This document shows positions 25,944 to 36,050 of a stretch of 64,000 bases of DNA, piece by piece. This DNA comes from Salipaludibacillus agaradhaerens (GTDB lineage: Bacteria; Bacillota; Bacilli; Bacillales; Salisediminibacteriaceae), in contig NZ_KV917378.1 of NCBI RefSeq assembly GCF_002019735.1, positions 3,870,869 through 3,934,868 of the forward strand. The letters are read 5' to 3'. Numbering within the stretch: the first letter of the stretch is position 1; each line of letters begins with the position of its first letter. A program made the translations under genes and the position numbers. The notes under the pieces are model-generated. The model did not search any database. It had not been told where the DNA came from and saw only the letters and a list, made by a program, of their open reading frames with translations.

Positions 25944-27443
25944 ATGATTATTCGAATGGAAGGCATTCATAAAGCTTTTAGCGGAAATAAAGTGTTAAAA
26001 GACGTGTCGTTTTCACTAGAAAAGGGTGAGATTCATGCCTTAATGGGGGAGAATGGGGCAGGTAAGTCCACGTTAATGAAGATACTCACTGGTATTTACC
26101 CTTTAGATAGCGGAAAGGTAGAAGTAAAAGGTAGGCAAGTCGTGTACACACATCCAAAAGATGCAGAAAAAGACGGTATTGCGGTTATTCATCAAGAATT
26201 AAATATTCTTCCTGAATTAACGGTGGCTGAAAACTTATTTTTAGGAAATGAACAAACGATAGGGAAAACCGGCATATTGAAAACACGGGAAATGAATAGA
26301 CAAGCTGTTCAAGTATTGGAAAAGCTCGGTTTAAAAGTAAGCCCGACAGCACGAGCAGGGAGTTTGTCCATTGGGAAACAACAAATCATTGAAATTGCGA
26401 AAGCATTAAGCACTAATGCTGATATTATCATTATGGACGAGCCGACTGCTGCTTTAACGGATAGAGAGATTGATACGTTGTTTAAAACGATAAGGCAGTT
26501 AAAGCAAACAGGTGTCACATTCATCTATATTTCTCATCGAATGGAAGAAATTTTTTCACTGTGTGATCGCATCTCAGTATTGAGGGACGGTGAATATATC
26601 GGGACAAAAGTGATTAAGGAGACTAACTTTGATGACATTGTGAAAATGATGGTAGGTCGCGAACTTGGAGGAAGGTTTCCTGACTATGATTTAACACCAG
26701 GCGATATTAAATTGGAAGTGGAAAAATTAACGCGAGATGGTGAATTTAACGACGTTTCTTTTCAAGTCAGGAGTGGAGAAATCTTTGGTATATCAGGGCT
26801 TATGGGAGCGGGAAGATCAGAACTCGTGGAAACCATCTTTGGCTATCGAAAAGCCACAAGTGGTATTGTGAAAATCGACGGTAAGGAAACTGCAATAAAA
26901 GATCCTCAATCCGCGATTCGACATGGAATTGGATTTGTATCAGAAGATAGGAAATCAAAGGGGCTCATCGTTGATTTTTCTGTTAAAGAGAATTTAAGCC
27001 TTACTAATTTAACGGATATTTCCCATCTAAACTGGCTTAGCACAGAGAAAGAAATGGCACTATACACTGACTTAGTAGCAAAGCTTGGCGTACGAACTTC
27101 CAGTCCTCAGCAGGCAGCGAAATCGCTCAGTGGAGGTAACCAACAAAAAGTTGTCATTGCCAAGTGGCTCGGACAGAATACACGGATCTTAATATTAGAC
27201 GAGCCTACACGTGGGGTAGATGTAGGTGCAAAAAGAGAAATTTATAACATCATGAATGATTTGGCGAAGCAAGGTGTGGCAATCATTATGATTTCATCAG
27301 AGTTACCAGAAGTCATCGGTATGAGTTCACGTGTTGGCATTATGAATGAAGGTAAATGGATGACGATTTTAGATAGAGATGACTTAACAGAGGAGACAAT
27401 TATGCATTACGCCACAGGAGGGGATAAACATGTTCGCCAATAA
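25944..27443 (+). CDS. rbsA: Ribose ABC importer ATPase RbsA
   Basis: Double ATPase that powers ribose uptake through RbsC. The N-terminal half has Walker A GENGAGKST (35-43), signature LSIGKQQ and Walker B IIMDEPTAAL. The C-terminal half has the degenerate P-loop GLMGAGRSEL, typical of this family, then LSGGNQQK and LILDEPTRGVD. The 499-residue length is normal. It overlaps rbsC by 14 bases. Confidence 0.97.
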   Translation: MIIRMEGIHKAFSGNKVLKDVSFSLEKGEIHALMGENGAGKSTLMKILTGIYPLDSGKVEVKGRQVVYTHPKDAEKDGIAVIHQELNILPELTVAENLFLGNEQTIGKTGILKTREMNRQAVQVLEKLGLKVSPTARAGSLSIGKQQIIEIAKALSTNADIIIMDEPTAALTDREIDTLFKTIRQLKQTGVTFIYISHRMEEIFSLCDRISVLRDGEYIGTKVIKETNFDDIVKMMVGRELGGRFPDYDLTPGDIKLEVEKLTRDGEFNDVSFQVRSGEIFGISGLMGAGRSELVETIFGYRKATSGIVKIDGKETAIKDPQSAIRHGIGFVSEDRKSKGLIVDFSVKENLSLTNLTDISHLNWLSTEKEMALYTDLVAKLGVRTSSPQQAAKSLSGGNQQKVVIAKWLGQNTRILILDEPTRGVDVGAKREIYNIMNDLAKQGVAIIMISSELPEVIGMSSRVGIMNEGKWMTILDRDDLTEETIMHYATGGDKHVRQ

Positions 27444-28377
27444 AAAATTTAAGTCCACAATTGGCTTGTTAGGGCCTTTTATTGGACTGTTCCTCATTGT
27501 TGCTATTATAACGATTTTAAACCCTAGTTTTTTATCTTTTGGTAATGTGTTAAATGTGTTGCGTCAAGTGTCTATTAATGCGCTTATTGCTTTCGGGATG
27601 ACATTTGTTATTTTGACTGGTGGCATTGACTTGTCGGTTGGGTCGATGCTTGCATTGTCAGGGGCAGTTACTGCTACACTGATGGCTTCTGGTGTTGACC
27701 CCGTTTTAGCAATGCTTATCGGTTTACTGACTGGTGTCGTATTAGGAGCGATAAATGGCTTTATTATCGCCAAAGGGAAGGTGGCACCGTTTATTGCCAC
27801 GTTAGCTACCATGACGATTTATCGTGGTCTTACACTCGTTTTCACAGATGGCCGTCCTGTCTCAGGTTTAGGCGGGGAGAATGGTATGTTTGAATTATTA
27901 GGACGAGGTTATCTTTTCGGTGTTCCTGTACCGGCAGTAACTATGCTTGTTAGCTTTCTCGTTTTATATCTTATTTTAAAGAAAACGACGTTTGGGCGAC
28001 GCGTTTATGCGGTGGGTGGTAATGAAGAAGCCTCTATTTTATCTGGTATTAAAGTAGACCGCATTAAAGTATATGTGTATTCCTTAACCGGTTTTTTATC
28101 GGCTTTAGCTGGCATTATATTAACCTCAAGGTTGAATTCAGCTCAACCGACAGCGGGAACGATGTACGAATTAGATGCAATCGCAGCTGTTGTGTTGGGT
28201 GGAACAAGTTTAACAGGGGGACGAGGTTGGATCGTCGGTACTTTAATCGGTGCCTTGATCATAGGTGTTTTGAATAATGGGTTAAATTTGTTAGGTGTGA
28301 GTTCCTTTTTTCAGCAAGTTGTCAAAGGCAGTGTTATTCTCTTGGCGGTACTTATGGACCGCAAAAAAAATGCTTAA
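27430..28377 (+). CDS. rbsC: Ribose ABC importer permease RbsC
   Basis: Membrane channel subunit of the ribose importer, 315 residues with about ten hydrophobic segments. Family motifs include FVILTGGIDLSVGSMLALSG, VGGNEEASILSGI (the ATPase contact loop) and AVVLGGTSLTGGRG. It starts inside rbsA, with GGAGGGG just before the ATG, and works with RbsA and RbsB. Confidence 0.97.
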   Translation: MFANKKFKSTIGLLGPFIGLFLIVAIITILNPSFLSFGNVLNVLRQVSINALIAFGMTFVILTGGIDLSVGSMLALSGAVTATLMASGVDPVLAMLIGLLTGVVLGAINGFIIAKGKVAPFIATLATMTIYRGLTLVFTDGRPVSGLGGENGMFELLGRGYLFGVPVPAVTMLVSFLVLYLILKKTTFGRRVYAVGGNEEASILSGIKVDRIKVYVYSLTGFLSALAGIILTSRLNSAQPTAGTMYELDAIAAVVLGGTSLTGGRGWIVGTLIGALIIGVLNNGLNLLGVSSFFQQVVKGSVILLAVLMDRKKNA

Positions 28378-28392
28378 AGGGGCGATTTTATC

Positions 28393-29316
28393 ATGAAAAA
28401 GTTAGGTTTATTAATGGCGTTAGCAGTGCTGAGTTTATTGGTTATTGCGTGTACAACAGAATCTCCAGTTAATGACACATCGAATAATACCGCTGGTAAT
28501 GATGACGGAGATTTTACAGTTGGATTCTCCATTTCAACGTTAAATAACCCGTTCTTTGTGACGCTACAAGAAGGTGCTGAAGAAAAGGCAGACGAGTTAG
28601 GTATTCAGTTAAATGTTGTTGATGCTCAAGATGATAATTCAAAGCAAGTGAACGATGTGGAAGACTTGATTCAACAGGGTGTTGATGTGATTTTAATTAA
28701 CCCAACAGATTCTTCGGCAGTCGTATCAGCAGTTGAATTAGCGAATGCTGAAAATATTCCTGTCATTACGGTTGACCGAGGAGCAGACGGTGGAGAAGTA
28801 GTGGCACATATCGCTTCGGATAACATTGCAGGTGGCGAAATGGCTGGGGAGTTATTAGTAGAGCTTGTTGGAGAAGGAGCCGAAGTAGCAGAATTAGAAG
28901 GTATTCCTGGATCATCAGCAGCCAGAGAAAGAGGAGAAGGGTTTAATAACATTGCAACTGAATCACTGGACGTAGTGACATCACAAACAGCTAATTTTGA
29001 TCGAGCAGAAGGATTATCTGTCATGGAAAATATCCTTCAAGGTAATCCGAATATTGAAGGCGTTTTCGCTCATAATGACGAGATGGCATTAGGAGCACTA
29101 GAAGCTATTGAAGCATCGGGAAAAGATGTAATCGTAATTGGATTTGATGCGACAGATGATGCTGTGACAGCGGTAGAAAACGGTCGATTAGCTGGTACTG
29201 TGGCCCAGCAGCCAATTATGATTGGTGAGAGCGCCGTACAAGCAGCATTCGACCTGCTTAGTGGTGAAGATGTGGAAGACTTTATTCCAGTCGATTTGGA
29301 ATTAGTGACAGAATAA
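28393..29316 (+). CDS. rbsB: Ribose-binding lipoprotein RbsB
   Basis: Cell-surface solute-binding lipoprotein that captures ribose for RbsAC. It has a lipoprotein signal with Cys20 after LVIA, a short Asn/Asp-rich linker, and a type I periplasmic-binding domain starting FTVGFSISTLNNPFFVTLQE. Sugar-contact positions such as DRGADGG and FAHNDEMALGALEA are present. At 307 residues it is complete. It is the last gene of the operon, followed by a strong terminator. Confidence 0.96.
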   Translation: MKKLGLLMALAVLSLLVIACTTESPVNDTSNNTAGNDDGDFTVGFSISTLNNPFFVTLQEGAEEKADELGIQLNVVDAQDDNSKQVNDVEDLIQQGVDVILINPTDSSAVVSAVELANAENIPVITVDRGADGGEVVAHIASDNIAGGEMAGELLVELVGEGAEVAELEGIPGSSAARERGEGFNNIATESLDVVTSQTANFDRAEGLSVMENILQGNPNIEGVFAHNDEMALGALEAIEASGKDVIVIGFDATDDAVTAVENGRLAGTVAQQPIMIGESAVQAAFDLLSGEDVEDFIPVDLELVTE

Positions 29317-29340
29317 CCTTTTGTATCATCGTATTTAGGA

Positions 29341-29373
29341 GAAGCCATTGTTTTGTGACAATGGCTTTTTTTC
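29341..29373 (+). terminator. Terminator of rbsRKDACB
   Basis: GAAGCCATTGT pairs with ACAATGGCTTT around a short loop and runs into TTTTTTT, 25 bases after the rbsB stop. Confidence 0.92.
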
Positions 29374-29768
29374 AATTTTCTAAGATCTGTAGTAAAATCT
29401 GTGGCCTAACAGGGCCTTCGAAACTTAGAGGTACCGTTTGCATAATTTCGTTTTTAGCCAAGAAAACAGCGATATCGGCTCGACATTATATAGTCTATGG
29501 GAAAGTTTCCGAGCCGCTTCAGACTTCGCCTTACTTCTTTGTTCGTAAGAGTCTCCTCTATTTCAGAAGCACCACTTTCATTAAAACCTTTCAAAGATTA
29601 TGACCAGCAAGGGTTTTGGATAATATAGTAGTTTTTTTGCCCTTGATGTCAAAATGATTGAATGAAATTGTTGTCACAATTTAAAACAAAAAAATCTATA
29701 TAAAAGGGTCTTTAAGTTGATTTTAAAGTGACTATTTTGAAGAAAACAGACTAGTTTAAGTGATACAT
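29374..29768. other. Gap between rbs terminator and ltaS
   Basis: About 395 bases without a supported gene. It contains a hairpin CGGCTCG (29476-29482) / CGAGCCG (29510-29516) with a long loop. On the minus strand there is a short open stretch reading ...LTNKEVRRSLKRLGNFPIDYIM that has no start or site and might be the remnant of a gene. The plus-strand frame at 29355-29603 begins inside the rbs terminator and is not credible. Confidence 0.45.
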
Positions 29769-29808
29769 AGAAAAACCACCTTAAAGCTTATTCGGCTTTA
29801 AGGTGGCT
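29769..29808 (-). terminator. Terminator of the LTA synthase gene
   Basis: On the minus strand CCACCTTAAAGC pairs with GCTTTAAGGTGG around a 7-base loop and is followed by TTTTTC. Confidence 0.9.
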
Positions 29809-29821
29809 GGTTATCTACAGT

Positions 29822-31756
29822 TTAAGAAGCATTTTCTTCTTGAAGCTCTTCTTTCATGGTATCAACATCATTTGCGTCAGTATCTTCGTTATTATGGTTT
29901 CGGCCATCAAAACGTAGAAGGTCTCCGTAAATAATTTTATCAGAGTATTCTAGTTCTTCATGTACACGATCTAAATAGGGTTCGCACTTTTCATCGTCTG
30001 TCGGTTCACCAGTTTCTTTAGAATAGCAAACTTCATTGACATAAACGATTTCATCTGTTATAAAGTTACCATTTCTAAGAATTGTAAATTCTTCGTAGTC
30101 TTCTGAGAAGATGTTATCACCGAAGATCGTTTGATTTTCCACTTCAATTCCTAACAAATGGAGTATGGTCGGTCGAACGTCTATTTGTCCAGAGACCTTC
30201 GAGATTTTTTCACCTTCCATCCCTGGAATGTGGATAATAAATGGCACTTGTTGCAGTTGTGTTTCAACAAATGGTGTCACGTCTTCACCTAAAAACTGTC
30301 CCATCGCTCTGTTATGATTTGATGAAATTCCGTCATGATCACCATAAATGACGATAATGGAATCTTCATACAAGCCTTCTTCTTTTAAACGCTCAAATAA
30401 AACTTTAATGGATTCATCCATATAACGGACGGTTGGGAAGTACTTGTTTAAAGTATTACTATTAGAATCAAATCTATCAATATACATGTCTTCCTCGTCT
30501 AGATCAAATGGGAAGTGGTTTGTTAACGTGATAAGTTTTACTTCGAATGGCTGTGGCATGTCTAGCATGTGTTCAACAGATTGTTCCATGAAATCGATAT
30601 CTTTTAAACCCCAGCCTACGCTATTCTCTTCCGTAATTTCATAGTCATCTTTCGTATAAAAATCGTCGTAACCGAATTGATTATACATCACATTTCTATT
30701 CCAAAAGCTCCCATTATTTCCGTGCATAGAGGCTGTGTAGTACCCATTTTCATTTAAAATTTCAGGTAAGGCGTAATACTCGTTGGTAGCGTGAGAGAAA
30801 AAGACCCCACCTCTTGCCAACGGATATAAGGAATTATTAATAAGAAACTCCGAATCTGAAGATTTACCTTGTGCTGTTTGATGATAGAACTGATCAAAAT
30901 AATAGCTTTCTTCTACGAGCTCATTTAAAAACGGTGTAATTTCCTCACCATTGAGAGTTTCGTTAATAACGAAATCTTGGAGCGATTCTGCGGCCACAAA
31001 AATAACATTTTTACCTTCAGCGATGCCATATAAATCTTTTTCTATACTTGGTTGGTTCTCCCCAATAAATTCATTCACTTCTTCAAGGCCAGATTCATTT
31101 GCAAATACGCGTGGAGCTTGAGAAGCAGTATGGAGATAAGCATCATAAAGGTGGAAACTGTAAACGCCTAGATTTTTGACTAAAAGTTCTCTGTCAAATG
31201 TTCGTGTCAATAATTGTGGACGTTCAACATTGGCAAGACTAACATTAATGATCGTTAAAATGATAATAACCGCATAGTAGGGACGGAGATCTTTAAAACG
31301 ATGCTTGTACTTGACAACTTTCCCTGCTTTTTCCCACTTGTGAATTAAAACACCTGCAATCACGATATCTACGAAAAATAGTATATCGTACCATTTAACA
31401 AGGGTATGGATACTTGACCCTAAATCAGCCATGTTGTTACCCATGAAAAGGAGCGGAATTGTAATGAAATCTGTAAATTCTCTATAATAAACCACGTTTG
31501 AATACAATACAATTGAAGCCAGTGTCATAAAAACGAGCATGTAATAAGTTTGTCTGCTTTCTTTACGACGTAATAAAAACGTAATGACTAACATTAAAAT
31601 AGGTAGAGGGTTTAATATGAGAATAATGAATTGGTTCATATTTTCTATCGTTATATTAAACTGTGTAACCCCTACGATGACCGTCTTAAGCCATAAAAAG
31701 AACAGGGCAATCCAAAAGATTGACGGCTTCTTTAAATTATTTTCTTTTTTCATCAT
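29822..31756 (-). CDS. Lipoteichoic acid synthase family protein (LtaS/YflE type)
   Basis: Membrane sulfatase-fold enzyme that polymerises glycerol phosphate from phosphatidylglycerol onto a lipid anchor at the outer face of the membrane. It has five N-terminal spans (to about residue 200) and then an extracellular sulfatase domain. Metal ligands are visible in FVAAESLQ (Glu) and VIYGDHDG (Asp-His). The nucleophile region reads AQGKSSDSEF: residue 299 is Ser where family members have Thr (S. aureus Thr300). It has 644 residues, with an acidic tail. The ATG at 31756 follows GGGGGAAG; the upstream ATG at 31771 lacks a site. Which of the paralogous types (LtaS, YfnI, YqgS, primase YvgJ) it is cannot be told here. 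Confidence 0.9.
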   Translation of the reverse strand: MMKKENNLKKPSIFWIALFFLWLKTVIVGVTQFNITIENMNQFIILILNPLPILMLVITFLLRRKESRQTYYMLVFMTLASIVLYSNVVYYREFTDFITIPLLFMGNNMADLGSSIHTLVKWYDILFFVDIVIAGVLIHKWEKAGKVVKYKHRFKDLRPYYAVIIILTIINVSLANVERPQLLTRTFDRELLVKNLGVYSFHLYDAYLHTASQAPRVFANESGLEEVNEFIGENQPSIEKDLYGIAEGKNVIFVAAESLQDFVINETLNGEEITPFLNELVEESYYFDQFYHQTAQGKSSDSEFLINNSLYPLARGGVFFSHATNEYYALPEILNENGYYTASMHGNNGSFWNRNVMYNQFGYDDFYTKDDYEITEENSVGWGLKDIDFMEQSVEHMLDMPQPFEVKLITLTNHFPFDLDEEDMYIDRFDSNSNTLNKYFPTVRYMDESIKVLFERLKEEGLYEDSIIVIYGDHDGISSNHNRAMGQFLGEDVTPFVETQLQQVPFIIHIPGMEGEKISKVSGQIDVRPTILHLLGIEVENQTIFGDNIFSEDYEEFTILRNGNFITDEIVYVNEVCYSKETGEPTDDEKCEPYLDRVHEELEYSDKIIYGDLLRFDGRNHNNEDTDANDVDTMKEELQEENAS

Positions 31757-32120
31757 GTTTTCTTCCCCCATAAATTAATCTTTATCTGTAATATGTTTAA
31801 GCTATCTCATAGCTTAACTGTAACTATAAAAGTGTGTTGTGTTATCTATGCATAAGGACATAATGGATTGTGTCTGTTTTTATAACCCATTTATTAAAGC
31901 CCTTAAAAATAACACACTTCAACTATTATAGTCCGTTTGTAAATGAAAAGTAAACAAAATATGAATTAATTATAATAGTTAGACGTGCTTTGAAGTAAAA
32001 AGTTCCGCAATTCTATATATAATTACTTAATTTTACAAACTTTTTCTATCTATACCGGGGTGTTTGTTCATTTTAGTGACTAAGGCTAGCTTAATGTGTT
32101 CCGATATTTCCTTCTATAAC
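31757..32120. other. Gap upstream of the LTA synthase gene
   Basis: About 365 AT-rich bases between the LTA synthase start and the pckA terminator (both genes on the minus strand). The LTA synthase promoter should lie here. I see no further gene, RNA or clear promoter pair. Confidence 0.45.
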
Positions 32121-32121
32121 A

Positions 32122-32197
32122 AAATAAAACATGTTCTTCCTGAGAAGGAACAAGGATCGATATTGAAACATCGATCATCCTTAAAGGAAGAACATGA
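32122..32197 (-). terminator. Terminator of pckA
   Basis: CATGTTCTTCC pairs with GGAAGAACATG, enclosing a second stem GATCGAT / ATCGATC. On the minus strand it is followed by TTTTATTTTG, 33 bases downstream of the pckA stop. Confidence 0.8.
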
Positions 32198-32227
32198 TAA
32201 ATGGAAGACTTTCTATACGAAAGTTTT

Positions 32228-33811
32228 TTAGATAAGCGGCCCACCGATTAATACATCTCTGGATATGTCTTTAAACCGGTTGAAATTCTCTTTGAATTTA
32301 TAAGCTAGCTCTTTCGCTTTTTGTTCATAGGCAAGGGGTTCTGCCCATGTTTGCCATGGGAGTAAAAGATGATCAGGAACGCCAGGGCAATGAAGCGGAA
32401 TATTTAACCCAAATACTGGATCTTTAGTCGTTTCTGCTGATTGTAAATCACCTTGAAGGGCGGCTCTTACCATTGCTCGAGTATAATGTAAACTGATCCG
32501 GTGACCAGTGCCATATGGTCCCCCTTGCCATCCTGTATTAACGAGAAACACATCTGTGTTATGCTCCGTCATTTTCTCCCCTAACATTTTGGCGTAGTGG
32601 CTCGGATGTAACGGGAGAAACGGTGCACCGAAGCAAGCTGAGAAAGTGGCTGTTGGTGAACTAATTCCCCGTTCTGTCCCTGCTAGCTTGCTAGTGTAAC
32701 CTGATAAAAAGTGATACATAGCTTGTTCTACTGATAACTTACTTATTGGAGGGAGGACTCCAAAAGCATCAGCGGTTAAAAAGATCAATGTTGAAGGGTG
32801 CCCGCTAATACTAGGTATGGTTGACGAATCAATGGAAGTTAGGGGATAGGCAGCTCGCGTATTCTCAGTGAAGTCTGTAGCATCATAGTCCGGCTCTCGT
32901 GTGTGTTCATCGATGACAACGTTCTCTAAAACGGCTCCGAACTTAATTGCATTGTAAATGTCTGGTTCTTTTTCCTTGCATAAATTAATACATTTGGCAT
33001 AGCAACCACCTTCAATATTAAAAATACCTGTCGGAGACCAAGCATGTTCATCGTCACCGATGAGTGACCGGTGTCGGTCAGCTGAAAGAGTCGTTTTACC
33101 TGTGCCAGAGAGGCCAAAAAATAACGCCACATCTCCTTCACTACCAACATTAGCTGAGCAATGCATAGAGAAGACCCCCTGTTTTGGTAATAGGTAATTC
33201 ATAATAGAAAAAATCGCCTTTTTCATTTCTCCGGCGTATGCTGTTCCACCTATGAGAATCGTTCGTTTTTCAAATGAGGTGATGATAAATGCCTCTGAGC
33301 GTGTGCCATCACGTGTTGGATCAGCTTTGAATCCTGGAGCGCTAACAATCGTGAATTCTGGCAATTGTGTGGCTTTTTTTTCTTGCTCTGGGCGAATAAA
33401 TAACTGTCTTACAAATAAATTATGCCATGCTAATTCATTTACGACCCGAATAGGATATTGATAGTTAGTGTCGGCTCCGGCAAAGCCCTGTCGTACAAAT
33501 AGTTCATCCTTATCAGCTAAATAATGTAAAACTCTTTCATAAAGACGTTCAAAAGTTTCAGATGAAATGGGTTTGTTAACAGAGCCCCAATGAATATCTC
33601 TTTCTGAGGAAGCCTCTTTAACGATGAACTTATCCATTGGAGAGCGACCGGTGTACTCCCCTGTTTTGGCTACAAAGGCCCCTGTGGCAGTTAGATGCCC
33701 TTCTTTTCTAGCTAACATCTTTTCAATTAAATGGGGGACAGGGAGGTCCTTGTTCACATTGTTTCCTTGTATCAGCTGACACAATCTTGTTTCAAAATGA
33801 AGCATACTCAT
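32228..33811 (-). CDS. pckA: Phosphoenolpyruvate carboxykinase (ATP)
   Basis: Converts oxaloacetate and ATP to phosphoenolpyruvate, CO2 and ADP, the committed step of gluconeogenesis. The P-loop [13 protein letters not shown] is at about 235-247, and [18 protein letters not shown] and FGAVLENVV are also present. The ATG at 33811 follows AAAGGGTGG and gives 527 residues, the same as B. subtilis PckA; the upstream GTG at 33820 overlaps the site. It is divergent from metK, as in B. subtilis. Repression on glucose (CcpN in B. subtilis) is expected, but I did not identify its operator. Confidence 0.97.
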   Translation of the reverse strand: MSMLHFETRLCQLIQGNNVNKDLPVPHLIEKMLARKEGHLTATGAFVAKTGEYTGRSPMDKFIVKEASSERDIHWGSVNKPISSETFERLYERVLHYLADKDELFVRQGFAGADTNYQYPIRVVNELAWHNLFVRQLFIRPEQEKKATQLPEFTIVSAPGFKADPTRDGTRSEAFIITSFEKRTILIGGTAYAGEMKKAIFSIMNYLLPKQGVFSMHCSANVGSEGDVALFFGLSGTGKTTLSADRHRSLIGDDEHAWSPTGIFNIEGGCYAKCINLCKEKEPDIYNAIKFGAVLENVVIDEHTREPDYDATDFTENTRAAYPLTSIDSSTIPSISGHPSTLIFLTADAFGVLPPISKLSVEQAMYHFLSGYTSKLAGTERGISSPTATFSACFGAPFLPLHPSHYAKMLGEKMTEHNTDVFLVNTGWQGGPYGTGHRISLHYTRAMVRAALQGDLQSAETTKDPVFGLNIPLHCPGVPDHLLLPWQTWAEPLAYEQKAKELAYKFKENFNRFKDISRDVLIGGPLI

Positions 33812-34248
33812 AGTATCCACCCTTTCAAAATAATTTACTTCGTTTTCCTGTGAGGGGCACCTTTAAGACAAGACGAACGTGAATGTTCATTAATGTAAGA
33901 AGGTGTGTAAACTTTCACGAAAAGCCAACTAGTTAATAACGTGTCTTAATCTTATTCAAATAATATAGTATGACTTATATATTATAAAGTATAATACATT
34001 AAGTTTATATGTGCTATACTTTATTGCGGAATTGAGAAATCAAATTAAGGTTAAGCGTGAAGGAGACAGATGAAAGCGAGTGATTTTTAAAAGGTGATTT
34101 TAGAAGAATTGATAAACAGATATTGGTTAAAAGTAAGAATATGACTACAAGTTTAGTGTAATCGAATGTCTACCTAAAAAGAGAAAGAAATTTAAAAGCG
34201 TCATAATATTGTCACAGTGTTATGAGAGAAGAAGTTAAAGGATGAAAG

Positions 34249-34277
34249 TTGACACTTTAAAAAAAATCGGTTATTCT
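34249..34277 (+). promoter_or_regulatory. Sigma-A promoter of metK
   Basis: The -35 box TTGACA (34249-34254) and -10 box TATTCT (34272-34277) are spaced 17 bases apart. The transcript would start near 34284, just before the SAM riboswitch. Confidence 0.9.
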
Positions 34278-34293
34278 TTCTTGAGAACGGATA

Positions 34294-34469
34294 CTCTTAT
34301 CCTGAGTAGGCGGAGGGACAGGCCCAACGAAGCCCAGCAACCATCACTAAGGCAAAATGTGAACGGTGCTAACCTGCAAGGCATACGCTATCATACGGTG
34401 TCTTGACCGATAAGAGGTGAAAGGCGAATGGATTCAAACCTTTTCCTCTAGTCAGGGAAAGGTTTTTTA
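34294..34469 (+). ncRNA. SAM-I riboswitch (S-box) controlling metK
   Basis: The aptamer runs from CTCTTATC (34294) to its pairing partner GATAAGAG (34409-34416). It has the conserved S-box cores GAGGGACAGGCCC, GAAGCCCAGCAACC, GTGCTAA and CTGCAAGG in order. The expression platform is the terminator 34436-34469: AAACCTTTTCC, loop, GGGAAAGGTTT, T-run. High S-adenosylmethionine stabilises the aptamer and stops transcription before metK. The promoter and terminator spacing leave no doubt about the function. Confidence 0.97.
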
Positions 34470-34678
34470 TACTTCTATGAAAGTCTGACTATTTAAAGGC
34501 AGGAAGCGTAGGATATTATGCCGATGCGCTTTTAAAAGTGAAGCTTTCCAAACAGCACTTACGATGTTGTTGTAAGTGCGACAACTCACCAGCTAATCTA
34601 GTGAGGAGAGAAACCATTCTACAGGAGAACGAGTACCGTCATCGGCAATGAGTTGAAAAAATTGAGGAGGTACATAAA
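34470..34678 (+). promoter_or_regulatory. Long metK 5' leader downstream of the riboswitch
   Basis: About 210 transcribed but non-coding bases separate the riboswitch terminator from the metK start. They hold an 8 bp perfect hairpin, GCACTTAC / GTAAGTGC (34555-34579), with no T-run. Its role is unknown; it could be an RNA-stability or processing element. Confidence 0.5.
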
Positions 34679-35893
34679 GTGGCAGGAAAAACACGTTTAT
34701 TTACATCAGAATCGGTGACAGAAGGGCATCCAGATAAGATTTGTGATCAAATATCGGATTCTATTTTAGATGAAATTATGAAAAACGATCCTAATGCAAG
34801 AGTGGCATGTGAAACGTCAGTTAACACAGGACTTGTGCTTGTAGCTGGAGAAATTTCAACCTCAACATATGTGGATATCCCAAAAGTTGTTCGAGAAACG
34901 TTGAAGGAAATTGGATATGTACGGGCGAAATATGGATTTGATTATGAAACATGTGCTGTACTCACGTCTATTGATGAACAATCTCCAGATATTGCACAAG
35001 GTGTCGATCAAGCACTTGAAGCGAGAGAAGGCCATATGACTGATGACGAAATTGAAGCAATCGGTGCAGGAGATCAAGGGTTAATGTTTGGCTACGCAGA
35101 TAATCAAACACCTGAACTTATGCCACTGCCAATCTCCTTATCACATAAACTTTCTCGTCGTCTTGCAGAAGTGCGCAAAGATGGCACATTGGATTATTTA
35201 CGTCCTGATGGAAAAGTACAAGTAACAGTGGAATATGATGAAAATCAACAGCCAGTTAGAATTGATACGATTGTGATTTCTACTCAACATCATCCTGAAG
35301 TAGAATTAGCACAAATTAAAGCAGATTTAACGACACACGTTATACGACCAGTTGTTCCAGAGGTATTTTTAGATGAAAACACAAAATATTTTATTAATCC
35401 TACTGGACGTTTCGTGATTGGTGGGCCTCAAGGGGATGCTGGTTTAACTGGTAGAAAAATTATTGTAGATACGTATGGCGGATATGCGCGCCATGGAGGT
35501 GGGGCTTTCTCTGGTAAAGATGCGACTAAAGTGGACCGTTCTGCCGCCTATGCTGCCCGTTATGTGGCAAAAAATATTGTAGCAGCTGGTTTAGCTGAAC
35601 GGTGTGAGGTTCAATTAGCGTATGCTATCGGTGTTGCTCAGCCAGTGTCGATTGCAATTGAAACATTCGACACGGGAAAAGTATCGGAGGAAGTACTCGT
35701 TAAAGTAGTACGAAATCACTTTGACTTGCGTCCTGCAGGGATTATCAAGATGCTTGATTTACGTCGACCAATATATAAACAAACTGCTGCCTATGGGCAT
35801 TTTGGCCGTACAGATGTTGCCCTTCCATGGGAGGCGACAGATAAAGCGGATCTTATGAGAGAAGAGGCTTTTGCACTAGCAAAGCAATCTTAA
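34679..35893 (+). CDS. metK: S-adenosylmethionine synthetase
   Basis: Makes S-adenosylmethionine from methionine and ATP, releasing phosphate and diphosphate; a homotetramer with Mg and K. Signatures visible are [12 protein letters not shown] (N-terminal, ATP and metal), [12 protein letters not shown] (about 119-130) and [16 protein letters not shown] (about 273-288, P-loop-like). The 404-residue length is normal. The start is GTG at 34679, with GAGGAGG 8 bases upstream. Expression is set by the S-box riboswitch. It is divergent from pckA, as in B. subtilis. Confidence 0.98.
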   Translation: MAGKTRLFTSESVTEGHPDKICDQISDSILDEIMKNDPNARVACETSVNTGLVLVAGEISTSTYVDIPKVVRETLKEIGYVRAKYGFDYETCAVLTSIDEQSPDIAQGVDQALEAREGHMTDDEIEAIGAGDQGLMFGYADNQTPELMPLPISLSHKLSRRLAEVRKDGTLDYLRPDGKVQVTVEYDENQQPVRIDTIVISTQHHPEVELAQIKADLTTHVIRPVVPEVFLDENTKYFINPTGRFVIGGPQGDAGLTGRKIIVDTYGGYARHGGGAFSGKDATKVDRSAAYAARYVAKNIVAAGLAERCEVQLAYAIGVAQPVSIAIETFDTGKVSEEVLVKVVRNHFDLRPAGIIKMLDLRRPIYKQTAAYGHFGRTDVALPWEATDKADLMREEAFALAKQS

Positions 35894-35915
35894 TTCGTTT
35901 TAACCTATCTAAATT

Positions 35916-36007
35916 AAAGAGCACGCATGATGTGAAATGACTTTAGTCTCGTCAACTTATAGTTGGCATGAATAAAGTATTTCTCGGTCATCAGCGTGCT
36001 TTTTTAG
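35916..36007 (+). terminator. Terminator of metK
   Basis: AGCACGC plus TGATG pairs with CATCA plus GCGTGCT across a long loop, followed by TTTTTTAG. A shorter hairpin may form inside the loop. Confidence 0.75.
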
Positions 36008-36050
36008 TTTAATTCAGTTAATTGAGTATATCTTCCCATATTTAACTGTG

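Noticed and set aside
29355-29603. 82-codon plus-strand frame after rbsB
   Set aside because: Starts inside the rbs terminator stem and has no site for translation.
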